A stretch of DNA of 64,000 nt, from the NCBI GenBank assembly GCA_025699025.1, contig JAILWJ010000002.1, forward strand, positions 62,001 through 126,000. The letters run 5' to 3'. The notes beneath the pieces are model-generated. The model made no database searches. It was not told the origin of the DNA and worked only from the letters and a program-made list of their open reading frames with translations. A program made the position numbers and the translations under genes. This stretch comes from Nitrosarchaeum sp. Its GTDB lineage: Archaea; Thermoproteota; Nitrososphaeria; Nitrososphaerales; Nitrosopumilaceae. Shown one piece after another: positions 51,915 to 60,516 of the stretch (its first letter is position 1; every line of letters begins with the position of its first letter).

Positions 51915-52957
51915 TAGCTCTTTTTTATCGCATTATAGAGCTCTTCACTAAGATTTAGCTTTTCTCTAATCGGCGAAATAATTTTTACCAAGTAACTCCC
52001 TACTGTTTGTTTCAAATCACCAGGATGTAATTTTCTTTCTTCAAAATCTTTTTGAAGTTGAGCATAATCCGAATATGATACATTGCCACCAAATTTTTCA
52101 GGTCTTTCAACTTTCATTTCTTTAAATTCATGGAAAATCACATGTCTTGAAATTTCTAATAATGGATTATTTTGAATATTTGCTTCTTCACACCACGCTT
52201 TACTGATCTTCTTTTTAATCTCATCATTAGTATTGTGAACAAATACACCTGAATTTGGATCAGATTTACTCATCTTCCCTAAAATTTGAGAGTCGCTACC
52301 TTCAGCTGGTTTTGACAAACCTGGCAACAGTTTATGATGAACTGCAACAGGCACTTTCCACTTCATTTTTGGAAATATTTCCCTTACCAACATGTGGATC
52401 TTTCTTTGATCCATGCCTGCATGAGCAATATCTACATCCAACGAGTGAATATCTACAGCTTGCATTGGTGGATACAGTAATTTTGCAAGATCGATCTTTT
52501 CTTCGTTTTCTGAACGTCCCATTATTGTCAAAGTTCTCATAGTTCTTGCAAGTGACATATGTTTGGTAAATTTTACTAATTCAGACCAGTATTCTATTTT
52601 TTCTTGATAAAGCTCAGAACCTAGGACAATTTTTACTTCGGGACATACAATTTTAAAAGCATCATGATAATATTTTGAAACTTTTGAAATTATTTCCCAA
52701 TCTCCACCAAGCTTGTCATTGATCAATGTGTGCCAGTCTGCAAGAAACACTGTACACTTTACACCAGCTTTTACAAAATCATTAATTTTAAAACCAGTAC
52801 TAATCAAACTACCTAAATGTAAAAAACCGGATATCTCCAAACCAATGTAATGTTTTGGTGATGAATTTGTTTCGAACAAATCAACTAACTCATCATGAGT
52901 AACTACTTCTTCAGTTGGAGGCCGTTCAATCAAATCAACTTTTTCAGTAATGTCCAA
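51911..52957 (-). CDS. tyrS: Tyrosyl-tRNA synthetase
   Basis: A 348-residue class I synthetase of the archaeal/eukaryal type, starting with TTG. The HIGH-equivalent reads SGFLHLGSL (about residues 44-52) and the second signature is GKMSKSDPNSG (about 229-239). YIGLEISG and MQAVDIHSLDVDIAHAGMDQ form the tyrosine pocket (Tyr, Gln, Asp). There is no extra C-terminal domain, as usual in archaea. Confidence 0.95.
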   Translation of the reverse strand: MDITEKVDLIERPPTEEVVTHDELVDLFETNSSPKHYIGLEISGFLHLGSLISTGFKINDFVKAGVKCTVFLADWHTLINDKLGGDWEIISKVSKYYHDAFKIVCPEVKIVLGSELYQEKIEYWSELVKFTKHMSLARTMRTLTIMGRSENEEKIDLAKLLYPPMQAVDIHSLDVDIAHAGMDQRKIHMLVREIFPKMKWKVPVAVHHKLLPGLSKPAEGSDSQILGKMSKSDPNSGVFVHNTNDEIKKKISKAWCEEANIQNNPLLEISRHVIFHEFKEMKVERPEKFGGNVSYSDYAQLQKDFEERKLHPGDLKQTVGSYLVKIISPIREKLNLSEELYNAIKKSY

Positions 52958-53058
52958 ATCAAATCAATTCTGAGAAATATGCCTATAAAGCTATTTAAAA
53001 AATTGATTGAAGGCCTACACTTTGTAATACTTGAATACTAGATAATTCAAAAAGAGTT

Positions 53059-53268
53059 ATGACTCTTGAAGAAGGCTTGGATCTTATTGTAAATTATAGA
53101 AAAGGACTTCAAAAATTTCTTGAAACTTTACCCGAACAATCAGTACAATTGGGTCCAGAAATAATCAAAGTATTAACAATGAATTCAAAAAATGAAATAG
53201 CAAATTTAGATGCAATTGAAAAAGCTCTAAAAAGACAACCCAGATATGAATCTGGATTGAATTCTTGA
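53059..53268 (+). CDS. Small helical protein, function unknown
   Basis: A 69-residue, all-helical, charged protein (TLEEGLDLIVNYRKGLQKFL, EIIKVLTMNSKNEIANLDAI, EKALKRQPRYES). No zinc ligands or membrane segments are seen. Its coding pattern and start context are acceptable, but no family is recognised. It ends 3 bp before the convergent zinc-finger gene. Confidence 0.65.
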   Translation: MTLEEGLDLIVNYRKGLQKFLETLPEQSVQLGPEIIKVLTMNSKNEIANLDAIEKALKRQPRYESGLNS

Positions 53269-53271
53269 AAA

Positions 53272-53460
53272 TTATTTACAAGTTTTTTTGTGCTTTCTTA
53301 ATTCTTCATTTGTATGAAACTCATTACCACATATCCTGCATTTCTCGTTTTTTTTGTTATGTGCTTTTTCTTCGTGTTTTTTTAACCTCTCTGAATCTGG
53401 CAAAATAGTTCCACATTTTTTACATTTTGTATCACTTGAACTAGAACTAAAAAATCCCAT
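53272..53460 (-). CDS. Two-zinc-finger small protein (C2H2/C2HC type)
   Basis: A 62-residue protein. Finger 1 is CKKCGTILPDSERLKKHEEKAH and finger 2 CRICGNEFHTNEELRKHKKTC, so the first is C2H2 and the second ends in His-Cys. The basic linker helices fit DNA or RNA binding. Such mini zinc-finger proteins are common in Thaumarchaeota; the target is unknown. Confidence 0.85.
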   Translation of the reverse strand: MGFFSSSSSDTKCKKCGTILPDSERLKKHEEKAHNKKNEKCRICGNEFHTNEELRKHKKTCK

Positions 53461-53580
53461 TACATCATAAAATGATTGTTCTAATAAAAAAACTACTTGT
53501 AAATTCTTCTTATTCTACTATCTACTTTGAACTCATAAATGATCAGAATATTTTCATAGCTAATGATGTGGTAAATTTTT

Positions 53581-53961
53581 ATGGTTTCACGACATTTTGA
53601 GGAAAAATTCAGAAAATTCTGCTCTCTACATAACATAAAATGGAATCAAAAAACCCGAAAATGGAATAAACCATTCCATCCCAAGACAAAAAATATTTGG
53701 ATTGCATCAGAGAATGGTGATTTTCTAAACTCAATTAGGCCAAAGGAAAAAGGATATTATGATTGCACATTTGAAGGTTGGTCTCTTGGCAATCCTCAAA
53801 ATAAATTTTGTTTATGGTGTGGCAGAATAATTCCAGAGACACGAAAAAATGATCCACGTGCAAAAAAAGTCAAATTTTGTAACGCTATGCATAGAAAAGC
53901 ATTTGGCAAAGTTAAATCTGATCAAGAAAAACTAGGAAATATATTCAATTCTGAAAAATAA
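53581..53961 (+). CDS. Zinc-binding protein, function unknown
   Basis: A 126-residue basic protein. The first ~75 residues are rich in Trp, Lys and Arg (SLHNIKWNQKTRKWNKPFHP). The second half has CLWCGRIIPETRKNDPRAKK followed by FCNAMHRKAFGK, giving a CxxC...CxxxH zinc site with spacing like a small treble-clef knuckle. Nucleic-acid binding is plausible. The family is not recognised. Confidence 0.72.
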   Translation: MVSRHFEEKFRKFCSLHNIKWNQKTRKWNKPFHPKTKNIWIASENGDFLNSIRPKEKGYYDCTFEGWSLGNPQNKFCLWCGRIIPETRKNDPRAKKVKFCNAMHRKAFGKVKSDQEKLGNIFNSEK

Positions 53962-53966
53962 TCAAG

Positions 53967-54545
53967 TTAAACATCCAAATTTTTCCGTGGTTTAGTACTA
54001 AGATAAAATGCATGAGCGCTTATGATAAATGCTGCAAGAAAAACTTTTGTTGCAAAAACAAGATTCCATGGTCTTTGAGGATCAGGATATGCTATAGACA
54101 ATCTATCTATATCTGGAATCTGTCCACTAATCATACCGGCTGTAATATGTGCATTCAGTACCGTAAAGTTGTATAATACTTCATAGAATGTAATAATTGT
54201 AAATCCTAAGAGCATTAATTGCAGTAATGCCATTTTTATCCCAACAATCTTATTGCCTGCGGTTCTTTTCCACCCAATTCTAGAAACGCAATACCAACCG
54301 ATTATAGTCGAAAAAAATATCCATGTTGAAACTCTGGCAAAATTCTCAAACGGGATTTCTGTATTGTGAATGGCCTCACCCATAACATATGTTCCATTTT
54401 CAATCCATTCAAGTGTTGTAACATAAACTCCAAATACTAATGATGAAACCATGATGAATCCACATACATAGAAAATGTAGAGATAAACTCTGTAACCAGG
54501 ATCATTTTTTTCAAGATGCTGTGGTTTCATTATGCGATTTTCCAA
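53967..54545 (-). CDS. Four-helix membrane protein, function unknown
   Basis: A 192-residue protein with four hydrophobic helices at about residues 23-45 (YLYIFYVCGFIMVSSLVFGV), 72-92, 105-127 (MALLQLMLLGFTIITFYEVL) and 163-183 (FATKVFLAAFIISAHAFYLS). The loops are short; one extracellular-looking loop (GQIPDIDRLSIAYPDPQRPW) is Pro/Asp-rich. No cofactor ligands stand out. The start may be Met6 (MKPQHLEK, 54530). No family is recognised. Confidence 0.75.
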   Translation of the reverse strand: MENRIMKPQHLEKNDPGYRVYLYIFYVCGFIMVSSLVFGVYVTTLEWIENGTYVMGEAIHNTEIPFENFARVSTWIFFSTIIGWYCVSRIGWKRTAGNKIVGIKMALLQLMLLGFTIITFYEVLYNFTVLNAHITAGMISGQIPDIDRLSIAYPDPQRPWNLVFATKVFLAAFIISAHAFYLSTKPRKNLDV

Positions 54546-54612
54546 ATTTTGAAATATAAAAATTCATACGAATTTGATGAGATTTATAGACTAGTTATAA
54601 GGAGAATTGCTA

Positions 54613-55701
54613 TTGAATATTGCAATTAATGTACCCTTTGTAGGAAAAGAAGAAATTTTTGCTGTTACTTCCATACTAAAAAAGGGTTCACTTACCTCAG
54701 CAGCAAATCATGGAGGACAATATGTTCAGGAGTTTGAAAAATTGGCCGCAACCTTTGTTAAATCAAAGTTTGCCATTGCTGTGAATTCCGGAACAGCTGC
54801 ACTGCAGGCCGCACTTTATGCTTTAGATATAAAAAAAGGTGATGAGGTACTAGTACCATCATTTACTTTTGTTGCAACTGCAAATGCAGTCACATCTACT
54901 GGAGCAAAACCTGTCTTTGTTGATATTCTTAAGGATAATTATACCATGGATCCTGATGATCTTAAAAGAAAAATCACCATAAAAACAAAAGCAATCATAC
55001 CAGTTCATCTATACGGTAATGTTGCATATATAGATAGAATTTCAGAAATTGCAAAAAAACACAATCTAATGATCGTAGAAGATTCTGCACAATCACTTGG
55101 TTCAACTTTTAAGGGGAAACATACTGGAACATTTTTTGATTTAGGGTGTTACAGTATGTATCCTGCAAAAGTCATGACCGCGGGTGAGGGCGGATTTATT
55201 GTGACAAATAACAAAAACCTACGAGACAGATTACTAATGATTCGAAATCATGGAATGGTTCATGGATATGATACTAAAATATTCGGATTGAATCTTAGAT
55301 TGCCAGAAATCAATGCGGCAATAGCATCTATACAAATAAAAAAACTTCCAAAATTTCTAGCAACAAGAAAAAAAAATGCTATTTTACTTTCTACGATATT
55401 GTCTGATTTAAAAATTGGAATTCCAACTCAACGACAATATGAAAATGTAAATTGGTATTTGTATACAATTAACATTACAAATAGAAATAAAGTTTTGAAA
55501 AAACTTAATCAGAAAGGAATTGGTGCTGCAGTATATTACTCCATCCCAGTTCATAAAACTCCTTTTTACAAACAAAAAATTAGATTACCAATAACGGATT
55601 GGGCAGCATCTAGGGTATTATCACTGCCAATTCATCCAAAAGTTACATCCAAAAATATAGAATTTATAGCAAGATCCCTTCGTGAAATACTAAATGAATG
55701 A
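54613..55701 (+). CDS. DegT/DnrJ/EryC1-family sugar aminotransferase
   Basis: A PLP enzyme of about 362 residues that usually aminates a keto-sugar nucleotide for glycans. It has AVNSGTAALQAALYAL, PSFTFVATANAV, EDSAQSLGSTF with the PLP Asp-x-x-Gln, and the PLP lysine in MYPAKVMTAGEGG (about 188). AGGAGA-like ribosome-binding sequence AAGGAG (54599-54604) sits 8 nt before TTG 54613, which I prefer over TTG 54607, only 2 nt from it. The next gene overlaps its end by 8 bp. Confidence 0.93.
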   Translation: MNIAINVPFVGKEEIFAVTSILKKGSLTSAANHGGQYVQEFEKLAATFVKSKFAIAVNSGTAALQAALYALDIKKGDEVLVPSFTFVATANAVTSTGAKPVFVDILKDNYTMDPDDLKRKITIKTKAIIPVHLYGNVAYIDRISEIAKKHNLMIVEDSAQSLGSTFKGKHTGTFFDLGCYSMYPAKVMTAGEGGFIVTNNKNLRDRLLMIRNHGMVHGYDTKIFGLNLRLPEINAAIASIQIKKLPKFLATRKKNAILLSTILSDLKIGIPTQRQYENVNWYLYTINITNRNKVLKKLNQKGIGAAVYYSIPVHKTPFYKQKIRLPITDWAASRVLSLPIHPKVTSKNIEFIARSLREILNE

Positions 55702-56167
55702 TTTTGGAGATGTTATTGGTAAGTTATGCAAAATAATTCTTCCAATACCGGAAGAATCATACCTTGGAAACAATTCTTCATCTATAGCTATATGCACTTT
55801 ATCCAGCATTGACTTGCTCAAAAATATTGCGAATTCTGAAATTTTGAACCATATTTACATTGTGGGCAGACTTTTTTCTGAGAACAATGGAATTGATTCT
55901 ATCATCAAATATGTTAATAAAAATAAAAATATCAAAACCATAATTGTATGTGGCAAGGAAGTATGGGGTCATAAAGCAGGGCATTCATTATTTGCATTAC
56001 ACAAAAATGGTGTTGATGATAAGGGAAAAATCATTGGTTCAACAAGCCCAGAACCATTACTCAGTGTACCACAAGATGAAATCCATTATTTTCAAAAAGA
56101 AGTTACCCTAGTAGATATGATTAACGAGACAAATATTGAAGCAATAAAACAAAAAATAATCTTTTAA
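55694..56167 (+). CDS. MtrA-like protein (orphan tetrahydromethanopterin S-methyltransferase subunit A domain)
   Basis: A 157-residue soluble protein. The core VCGKEVWGHKAGHSLFALHK, then NGVDDKGKIIGSTSPEP and IHYFQKEVTLVDMI, matches the corrinoid-binding domain of MtrA. The GHKxGHS motif includes the His that binds cobalt in methanogens. The membrane anchor of real MtrA is missing, and no other mtr gene is here. The neighbour is a dUTPase, and relatives of this domain occur with archaeal thymidylate synthases, so a folate/pterin or dTMP role is possible. Confidence 0.78.
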   Translation: MNDFGDVIGKLCKIILPIPEESYLGNNSSSIAICTLSSIDLLKNIANSEILNHIYIVGRLFSENNGIDSIIKYVNKNKNIKTIIVCGKEVWGHKAGHSLFALHKNGVDDKGKIIGSTSPEPLLSVPQDEIHYFQKEVTLVDMINETNIEAIKQKIIF

Positions 56168-56517
56168 TATCCATTTCTTTGCCTTTCACGATTAATTTCA
56201 TTTTTTTTCTTATATTGGTCCAAAATGTCATCTGGAGTCAAATTCAGTTCTAATGATGCTTGAACAACAAAATGCCATATGTCAATTAATTCTTCTCTTG
56301 CCTCATCTTCGTTAAATGGTGTTGGAGTTTTCCACCATTTCCAATTTGTTGTTCTTTGCAATTCTACTGCCTCATGTATTATTGCCGTACATAATGCAGA
56401 AACTTTACCTTCAGAGTCTTTTGGATACCTATCCAACTTCATCATATTGGATAATCCTTTTTGTAATTTGAATATAGTTTCTAAACGATCATCTTTTTGT
56501 GAATCTTCTTGTGACAA
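56164..56517 (-). CDS. Dimeric-type dUTPase / all-alpha NTP pyrophosphohydrolase
   Basis: A 117-residue all-helical protein. The metal-binding pattern is HEAVELQRTTNWKWWK (ExxE-like) and REELIDIWHFVVQASLELN (EExxD), as in the dimeric dUTPase/MazG superfamily. The WKWWK segment and the C-terminal KKNEINRERQRNGY are typical of dimeric dUTPases. It would lower dUTP and supply dUMP for dTMP synthesis. It converges with the MtrA-like gene, overlapping by 4 bp. Confidence 0.88.
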   Translation of the reverse strand: MSQEDSQKDDRLETIFKLQKGLSNMMKLDRYPKDSEGKVSALCTAIIHEAVELQRTTNWKWWKTPTPFNEDEAREELIDIWHFVVQASLELNLTPDDILDQYKKKNEINRERQRNGY

Positions 56518-56556
56518 TGCTTGATAACGTTTGAAAACAACTGAACTTAAGTTTTT

Positions 56557-57450
56557 TTAAAAACGAATCATTTTTTCATATGTTCTAACTCTTTTTAAAA
56601 TATCAGATTTTTTTAAATTCAATAATCCGTCCAAACCATATCTTTCAACCGCAAAAGAACCTAAAACATTTCCATACACTACCGCTTTTTTTATTTCTGA
56701 CAAATTAGTTGAGTTTTTACTTGCAAGATATCCAATCATTGCACCTGCAAACGAGTCTCCTGCACCTGTAGGATCAACCACATCTTCTAACGAAAATCCT
56801 GCCGATGGAAATATAACATCATCAAAAAACATTAGCGAACCATGCTCTCCTTTTTTAATTATGACATATTTTGCGCCCCAACTCATAATTTTTTTTGCAC
56901 ATTTGATTAAATTGAATTCCTTTGTAAGTAATTTTGCTTCTTCATCATTTATCACAACTGCATCTACGGCCTTAATCATCTTGATGACCGACTCTCGTTT
57001 TGTAGATATCCAGAATTCTATGGTGTCACACATAGAAAATTTCACTTTATCAAACTCCTTGATTAAAGCCGAATTTTGGTCAGGATCATTGTTAGCTAGA
57101 TAAACAAATTGAGATTTCCTGTATTTTTCAGGTACGGTTGGTTTGAACTCTGCAAGCACATTTAGTTCTGTCTTCAAAGTTTCTCTAACACTCAAAGTTT
57201 TATCATAACTTCCATCATAACGGAAAGTTTTTCCTTCTTTAACAGTTAATCCTTGCAAATCAAGATGTTTTGATAGAACTTTGTGATGTACTTCTGGAAA
57301 ATCACTACCTACAACGGCAATCAATCCTGTTTTTACAAAATTACTAGCTGAAATAGCCGCAAATGTTGCAGCACCACCTAATACATCCTTTAGAATTTTT
57401 CTTGGAGTTCTAATAGTATCTAATGCGGTTGAACCAAAAACAGTAAGCAT
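56557..57450 (-). CDS. PfkB-family carbohydrate/nucleoside kinase
   Basis: A 297-residue ribokinase-fold enzyme. It has the N-terminal GSTALDTIRTP, LGGAATFAAISAS with the sugar-binding glycines, and the catalytic motif DPTGAGDSFAGAMIGYL (about 224-240) with the base Asp. Conserved archaeal features place it near adenosine/ribose kinases, but the substrate is not settled. It follows 40 bp from the dUTPase gene on the same strand. Confidence 0.9.
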   Translation of the reverse strand: MLTVFGSTALDTIRTPRKILKDVLGGAATFAAISASNFVKTGLIAVVGSDFPEVHHKVLSKHLDLQGLTVKEGKTFRYDGSYDKTLSVRETLKTELNVLAEFKPTVPEKYRKSQFVYLANNDPDQNSALIKEFDKVKFSMCDTIEFWISTKRESVIKMIKAVDAVVINDEEAKLLTKEFNLIKCAKKIMSWGAKYVIIKKGEHGSLMFFDDVIFPSAGFSLEDVVDPTGAGDSFAGAMIGYLASKNSTNLSEIKKAVVYGNVLGSFAVERYGLDGLLNLKKSDILKRVRTYEKMIRF

Positions 57451-57462
57451 TCCTTTAAAAAA

Positions 57463-57912
57463 CTAATTTTGATGTATAAATTCTCTTGCCTGTTCTTCTG
57501 TTGGATAATAAATAAACGGAACTTCAATAGATGTTATGAAAACATCGTATTTTGTAATCCCGGTAATTTTTACAACAGGAGTATCAGAATTTGAATCCGA
57601 AGTAGTTGTAAATGTACCTTTAACCAAACTGTTTCCCAATGAAGGTAAAATAAAAGAATCTAATTTTCCTTTTCCAATTATTTCATCATCTGCTAATATG
57701 AAAAATTCTGTTACACCTGCAGTTAAAACTAGAAGTGATGGATTTTGAAATTTAATCTCTACATCATATTTTGACTCTTTTTCATTTTCTTCAATTAGAT
57801 CACTTTGAGTAATAGTTACGTCTATTTGAGATGCCAATACATACTGTGAATATCCAAAAACTCCTAACGCTATTATGAAAACTATGATTATGACCTTCTT
57901 TACTGCTCTCAT
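57463..57912 (-). CDS. LEA14-like (WHy) domain protein with N-terminal membrane anchor
   Basis: A 149-residue protein. A signal-anchor helix (VIIIVFIIALGVFGYSQYVL) is followed by a beta-sandwich domain of the LEA-14 type: SKYDVEIKFQNPSLLVLTAG, then FFILADDEIIGKGKLDSFIL and SLVKGTFTT. Such domains sit outside the cell membrane and have poorly known roles. A protein of the same layout is encoded at 63309. It lies 13 bp upstream of the PfkB gene on the same strand. Confidence 0.75.
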   Translation of the reverse strand: MRAVKKVIIIVFIIALGVFGYSQYVLASQIDVTITQSDLIEENEKESKYDVEIKFQNPSLLVLTAGVTEFFILADDEIIGKGKLDSFILPSLGNSLVKGTFTTTSDSNSDTPVVKITGITKYDVFITSIEVPFIYYPTEEQAREFIHQN

Positions 57913-58044
57913 GAGAGATATTATCGAAATCCCTTTTTAATCCAAAAGGAAAAAAAACCAAATAACATGTGTAAAAGTTTTGATCTAATCTTAAAGCTAC
58001 TTAGAGCTAACAAAATAAATCAAAATTTCATGGTTTATTAGTGA

Positions 58045-58533
58045 ATGGCACGAATAAAACTGAAACTAGGCGACAATGAAATTGAGGTTGATTCTAGGGA
58101 TTTCTATGTGGATAATAATACTTTAGATGGTATTGTAGAAAATATCTCAAAGTTATTACAAGAAAATCAGGCTAAAATAGTGTATGAAAATAACACTCAG
58201 GAATTTACTCCCTCTCAAAACTCTCAACCAAATCAATATGGCTTGGAGTACTTGGATGATGCCGAGGCGTTTGAACCGGAATTTAATGAACCTAAATCCA
58301 TTGCTTCTCATGAAGTTAAATCAAAATTGCGTATTCTAGAAACAAGCGGTTTTTTCAATTCTCCCAGAACAGTTACTGAAACTGTAGTACAGTTACGAGA
58401 ATATGGTTGGGCTGCTAGTCCGCTTGATGTATCAAAATCTCTAGCTAAAATGGCATCCACTAGAGAAATATCCAAAAATTCACAAGCAAATAGAACTCAT
58501 TACTTTGTTCAAAAAACATTAGTTACTAACTAA
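58045..58533 (+). CDS. Conserved-looking regulatory protein, function unknown
   Basis: A 162-residue protein. The N-terminal beta-hairpin (MARIKLKLGDNEIEVDSRDF) is followed by helices to about 45. An acidic linker (DDAEAFEPEFNEPK) leads to a winged-helix-like C-terminal half: KSKLRILETSGFFNSPRTVT, ETVVQLREYGWAASPLDVSK, then TREISKNSQANRTHYFVQ. The C-terminal half strongly suggests DNA or protein binding. Family not recognised. It converges with a small zinc-ribbon gene. Confidence 0.72.
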   Translation: MARIKLKLGDNEIEVDSRDFYVDNNTLDGIVENISKLLQENQAKIVYENNTQEFTPSQNSQPNQYGLEYLDDAEAFEPEFNEPKSIASHEVKSKLRILETSGFFNSPRTVTETVVQLREYGWAASPLDVSKSLAKMASTREISKNSQANRTHYFVQKTLVTN

Positions 58534-58717
58534 TTTTGTATTGACATTTTTGACAATTATTAAAAATTTGACCGTCTAGATGATCAAAATGAGTATTGCA
58601 TTGTTTACATGTGTGATGCATATCAAAATATCCATCACTTTCAATCTGCCCTATTCTGTTAGATTCTAATTCCGTACTTCCGCATTTTATACAATGACAC
58701 CCGCATTCAATTTTCAT
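58526..58717 (-). CDS. Small zinc-ribbon protein
   Basis: A 63-residue protein with four Cys pairs or knuckles: CGCHCIKCGS, CKQC and CQKC. Residues between are His/Asp-rich (DMHHTCKQCNTHFDHLDG), giving possibly two zinc sites. The frame opens at 58750, but ATG 58717 (MKIECGCH) is the better start. It is divergent from another mini zinc protein at 58763. Confidence 0.75.
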   Translation of the reverse strand: MKIECGCHCIKCGSTELESNRIGQIESDGYFDMHHTCKQCNTHFDHLDGQIFNNCQKCQYKIS

Positions 58718-58762
58718 CACTAGTCGACAATATATGTATAGTTTAATCACGTATACAAATCA

Positions 58763-58918
58763 TTGGAAAAAAAGCGTGAAATTCCTATTGAAATAGATGA
58801 TCATTACAAACTTTATGGTAAAGAACCTTGGGAAGTTGATTACGGTGAAAAATGCCCCATATGTGAAGTCCGTATAGATGAATATGGTTTTTGTTCTTGC
58901 GGCTCTAGTGGAGATTAA
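58763..58918 (+). CDS. 51-residue zinc-binding protein
   Basis: TTG start, TAA stop. The translation begins (M)EKKREIPIEIDDHYKLYG, then KEPWEVDYGEKCPICEVRID and EYGFCSCGSSGD. The CPIC...CSCG pattern is a four-Cys zinc knuckle. A TATA-like GTATACAAAT lies just upstream. It overlaps the end of the convergent secreted-protein gene by 14 bp. The acidic-aromatic N-terminus looks protein-like rather than random. No family recognised. Confidence 0.7.
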   Translation: MEKKREIPIEIDDHYKLYGKEPWEVDYGEKCPICEVRIDEYGFCSCGSSGD

Positions 58919-59798
58919 TTTTTCTTATCATTGGCAAAATTATTATCATCAAAAAACCAATTGCTAATGGCGCTATTATTGAAAATTCTGGAACAACCGT
59001 CGTGCCTATTATTGAAATTTCCCCTTGGATATCTGGCTTCATAACTAGCCAAACATGTGTCCCGTTATTGATATAATCATAAGCCAGAATCCTTTCATCT
59101 TCTAGAAATACCTCATATGGTCCCCACAACAATTCCAAGGGAACTATTGTCGTAACAAATCTATCTTCTTCTGTAACATCAAATACTATGCTTTTTGTTG
59201 GTTGATCAAAAACAAACTCGTCTATACCTGCATGACTTCTAATTTCAACTATGAATTCTTTATCTTCCCAAATCACATTTTTAAAACTTGTTGGCTCATC
59301 AATAGAATATTCTAAAATCATTTGGCATCCGTGACATGCAATTCCTTTTTTATCATCTAAATACACTGGTTTTCCATTTGAAAAGATCAAGTCAACTTCT
59401 TCAGGGAAAATAAAAGAAGTTGTTTTTAGGTATCTGAAATCCCATGTCCAAACTCCATTTTTTTTATAAAGTGAATCCTCGAGATCATATTCGACTAAAA
59501 TATCTTCATTGGATGGCATAACTAAAACTCCATCTTCTCCAAGCATTGAAAATAACTGTTCTTGACCGTTTTCATCAGTCACCGTAACATTTGAAACAAC
59601 TCCATTAATCAATTCAATCTGTTTTGGACTGCCAGTAGGAGCCAAAGTATGTTTAACATGAACATTTCCTGCAGAATCCATGACTATCTCTACGGATCTT
59701 TGTATCGCATACTCGCCAACAGAAATTTGACCATAAACTACTGGAATGGTTGATACAAGTAATAAAATAGCAAAAAAACCAAAATTCTTTCTGTTCAT
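58905..59798 (-). CDS. Secreted protein with PEF-CTERM-like C-terminal anchor
   Basis: A 297-residue exported protein. A signal peptide (FFAILLLVSTIPVVYG) ends near residue 23. The ectodomain (about 24-265) is beta-rich with a Cys pair IACHGCQMI that could form a disulfide or bind metal. The end VVPEFSIIAPLAIGFLMIIILPMIRK has the layout of archaeal PEF-CTERM sorting signals: a PEF tripeptide, a hydrophobic helix and a basic tail. It lies just downstream of the cyclophilin gene (start 1 bp after the stop). Confidence 0.78.
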   Translation of the reverse strand: MNRKNFGFFAILLLVSTIPVVYGQISVGEYAIQRSVEIVMDSAGNVHVKHTLAPTGSPKQIELINGVVSNVTVTDENGQEQLFSMLGEDGVLVMPSNEDILVEYDLEDSLYKKNGVWTWDFRYLKTTSFIFPEEVDLIFSNGKPVYLDDKKGIACHGCQMILEYSIDEPTSFKNVIWEDKEFIVEIRSHAGIDEFVFDQPTKSIVFDVTEEDRFVTTIVPLELLWGPYEVFLEDERILAYDYINNGTHVWLVMKPDIQGEISIIGTTVVPEFSIIAPLAIGFLMIIILPMIRKINLH

Positions 59799-60281
59799 CT
59801 ATTCCACTGTAACGTGAAGCATTTTGGCTTCTTCTAGGGGACAATCATTTTGATCACGTTGCAATTTGACAATCTTATCTGCAACATCCATTCCTTCTAT
59901 CACTTCTCCAAATACAGTATATTGTCTGTCTAGAAATGTACTATCGGTAGTCACAATAAAAAACTGAGAGCCTGCACTATCAGGATCTTGAGCTCTTGCC
60001 ATTGAGACAATGCCACGAAGATGTGATCTGGAGTTAAATTCCGCTTTTATAGTATATCCAGGCCCACCCATTCCCCATGAACTCTTATTTGCATTTTTTG
60101 TATTTGGATCCCCTCCCTGAATCATAAATCCGGGAATGACTCTATGGAACAGTGTTCCGTCGTAAAACCCACTTTTTGCTAATTTTTCAAAATTTCTTAC
60201 TGTTTCTGGTGCTTGTTCAGGAAGCAGTTTAAATAAAATATTTCCAAAATTGGTTTCTATTTTTACCGTGTTCACTAACAA
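59799..60281 (-). CDS. Peptidyl-prolyl cis-trans isomerase (cyclophilin)
   Basis: A 160-residue cyclophilin. FHRVIPGFMIQGGDP carries the catalytic Arg and Phe, and GSQFFIVTTDSTFLDRQYTVFG has the Gln, Phe and usual Leu-Asp. Trp of the cyclosporin site is Arg/Tyr, as in many prokaryotic forms. No signal peptide, so it is cytoplasmic. Start TTG 60281 or GTG 60275. It is followed at once by the PEF-CTERM-like gene. Confidence 0.94.
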   Translation of the reverse strand: MLVNTVKIETNFGNILFKLLPEQAPETVRNFEKLAKSGFYDGTLFHRVIPGFMIQGGDPNTKNANKSSWGMGGPGYTIKAEFNSRSHLRGIVSMARAQDPDSAGSQFFIVTTDSTFLDRQYTVFGEVIEGMDVADKIVKLQRDQNDCPLEEAKMLHVTVE

Positions 60282-60485
60282 ATACCTGCTGTCTTATCAT
60301 AAGAGTCTTTTTGTAATATTTTAAAAATTCTTAAATTACTTTATCTAAATTGAAAAATCCATAACTAACAGTACGCTTTTCGCATATACTGTGAATTTTA
60401 GAGTTTCAAAAGAAATTTTGAATTTCCCATCTTTAGGCATTCTTCAAAGTCATGATTAAAAAATTTGATTTCAAAAAGTTATAGT

Positions 60486-60494
60486 CTTATATAG
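60486..60494 (+). promoter_or_regulatory. TATA box of the small HTH gene
   Basis: CTTATATAG is centred about 27 bp upstream of the TTG at 60517. The spacing supports TTG as a leaderless start. The rest of the 235-bp gap 60282-60516 is AT-rich and shows no gene. Confidence 0.55.
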
Positions 60495-60516
60495 AACAAT
60501 TAAAATCTAGAATTCG

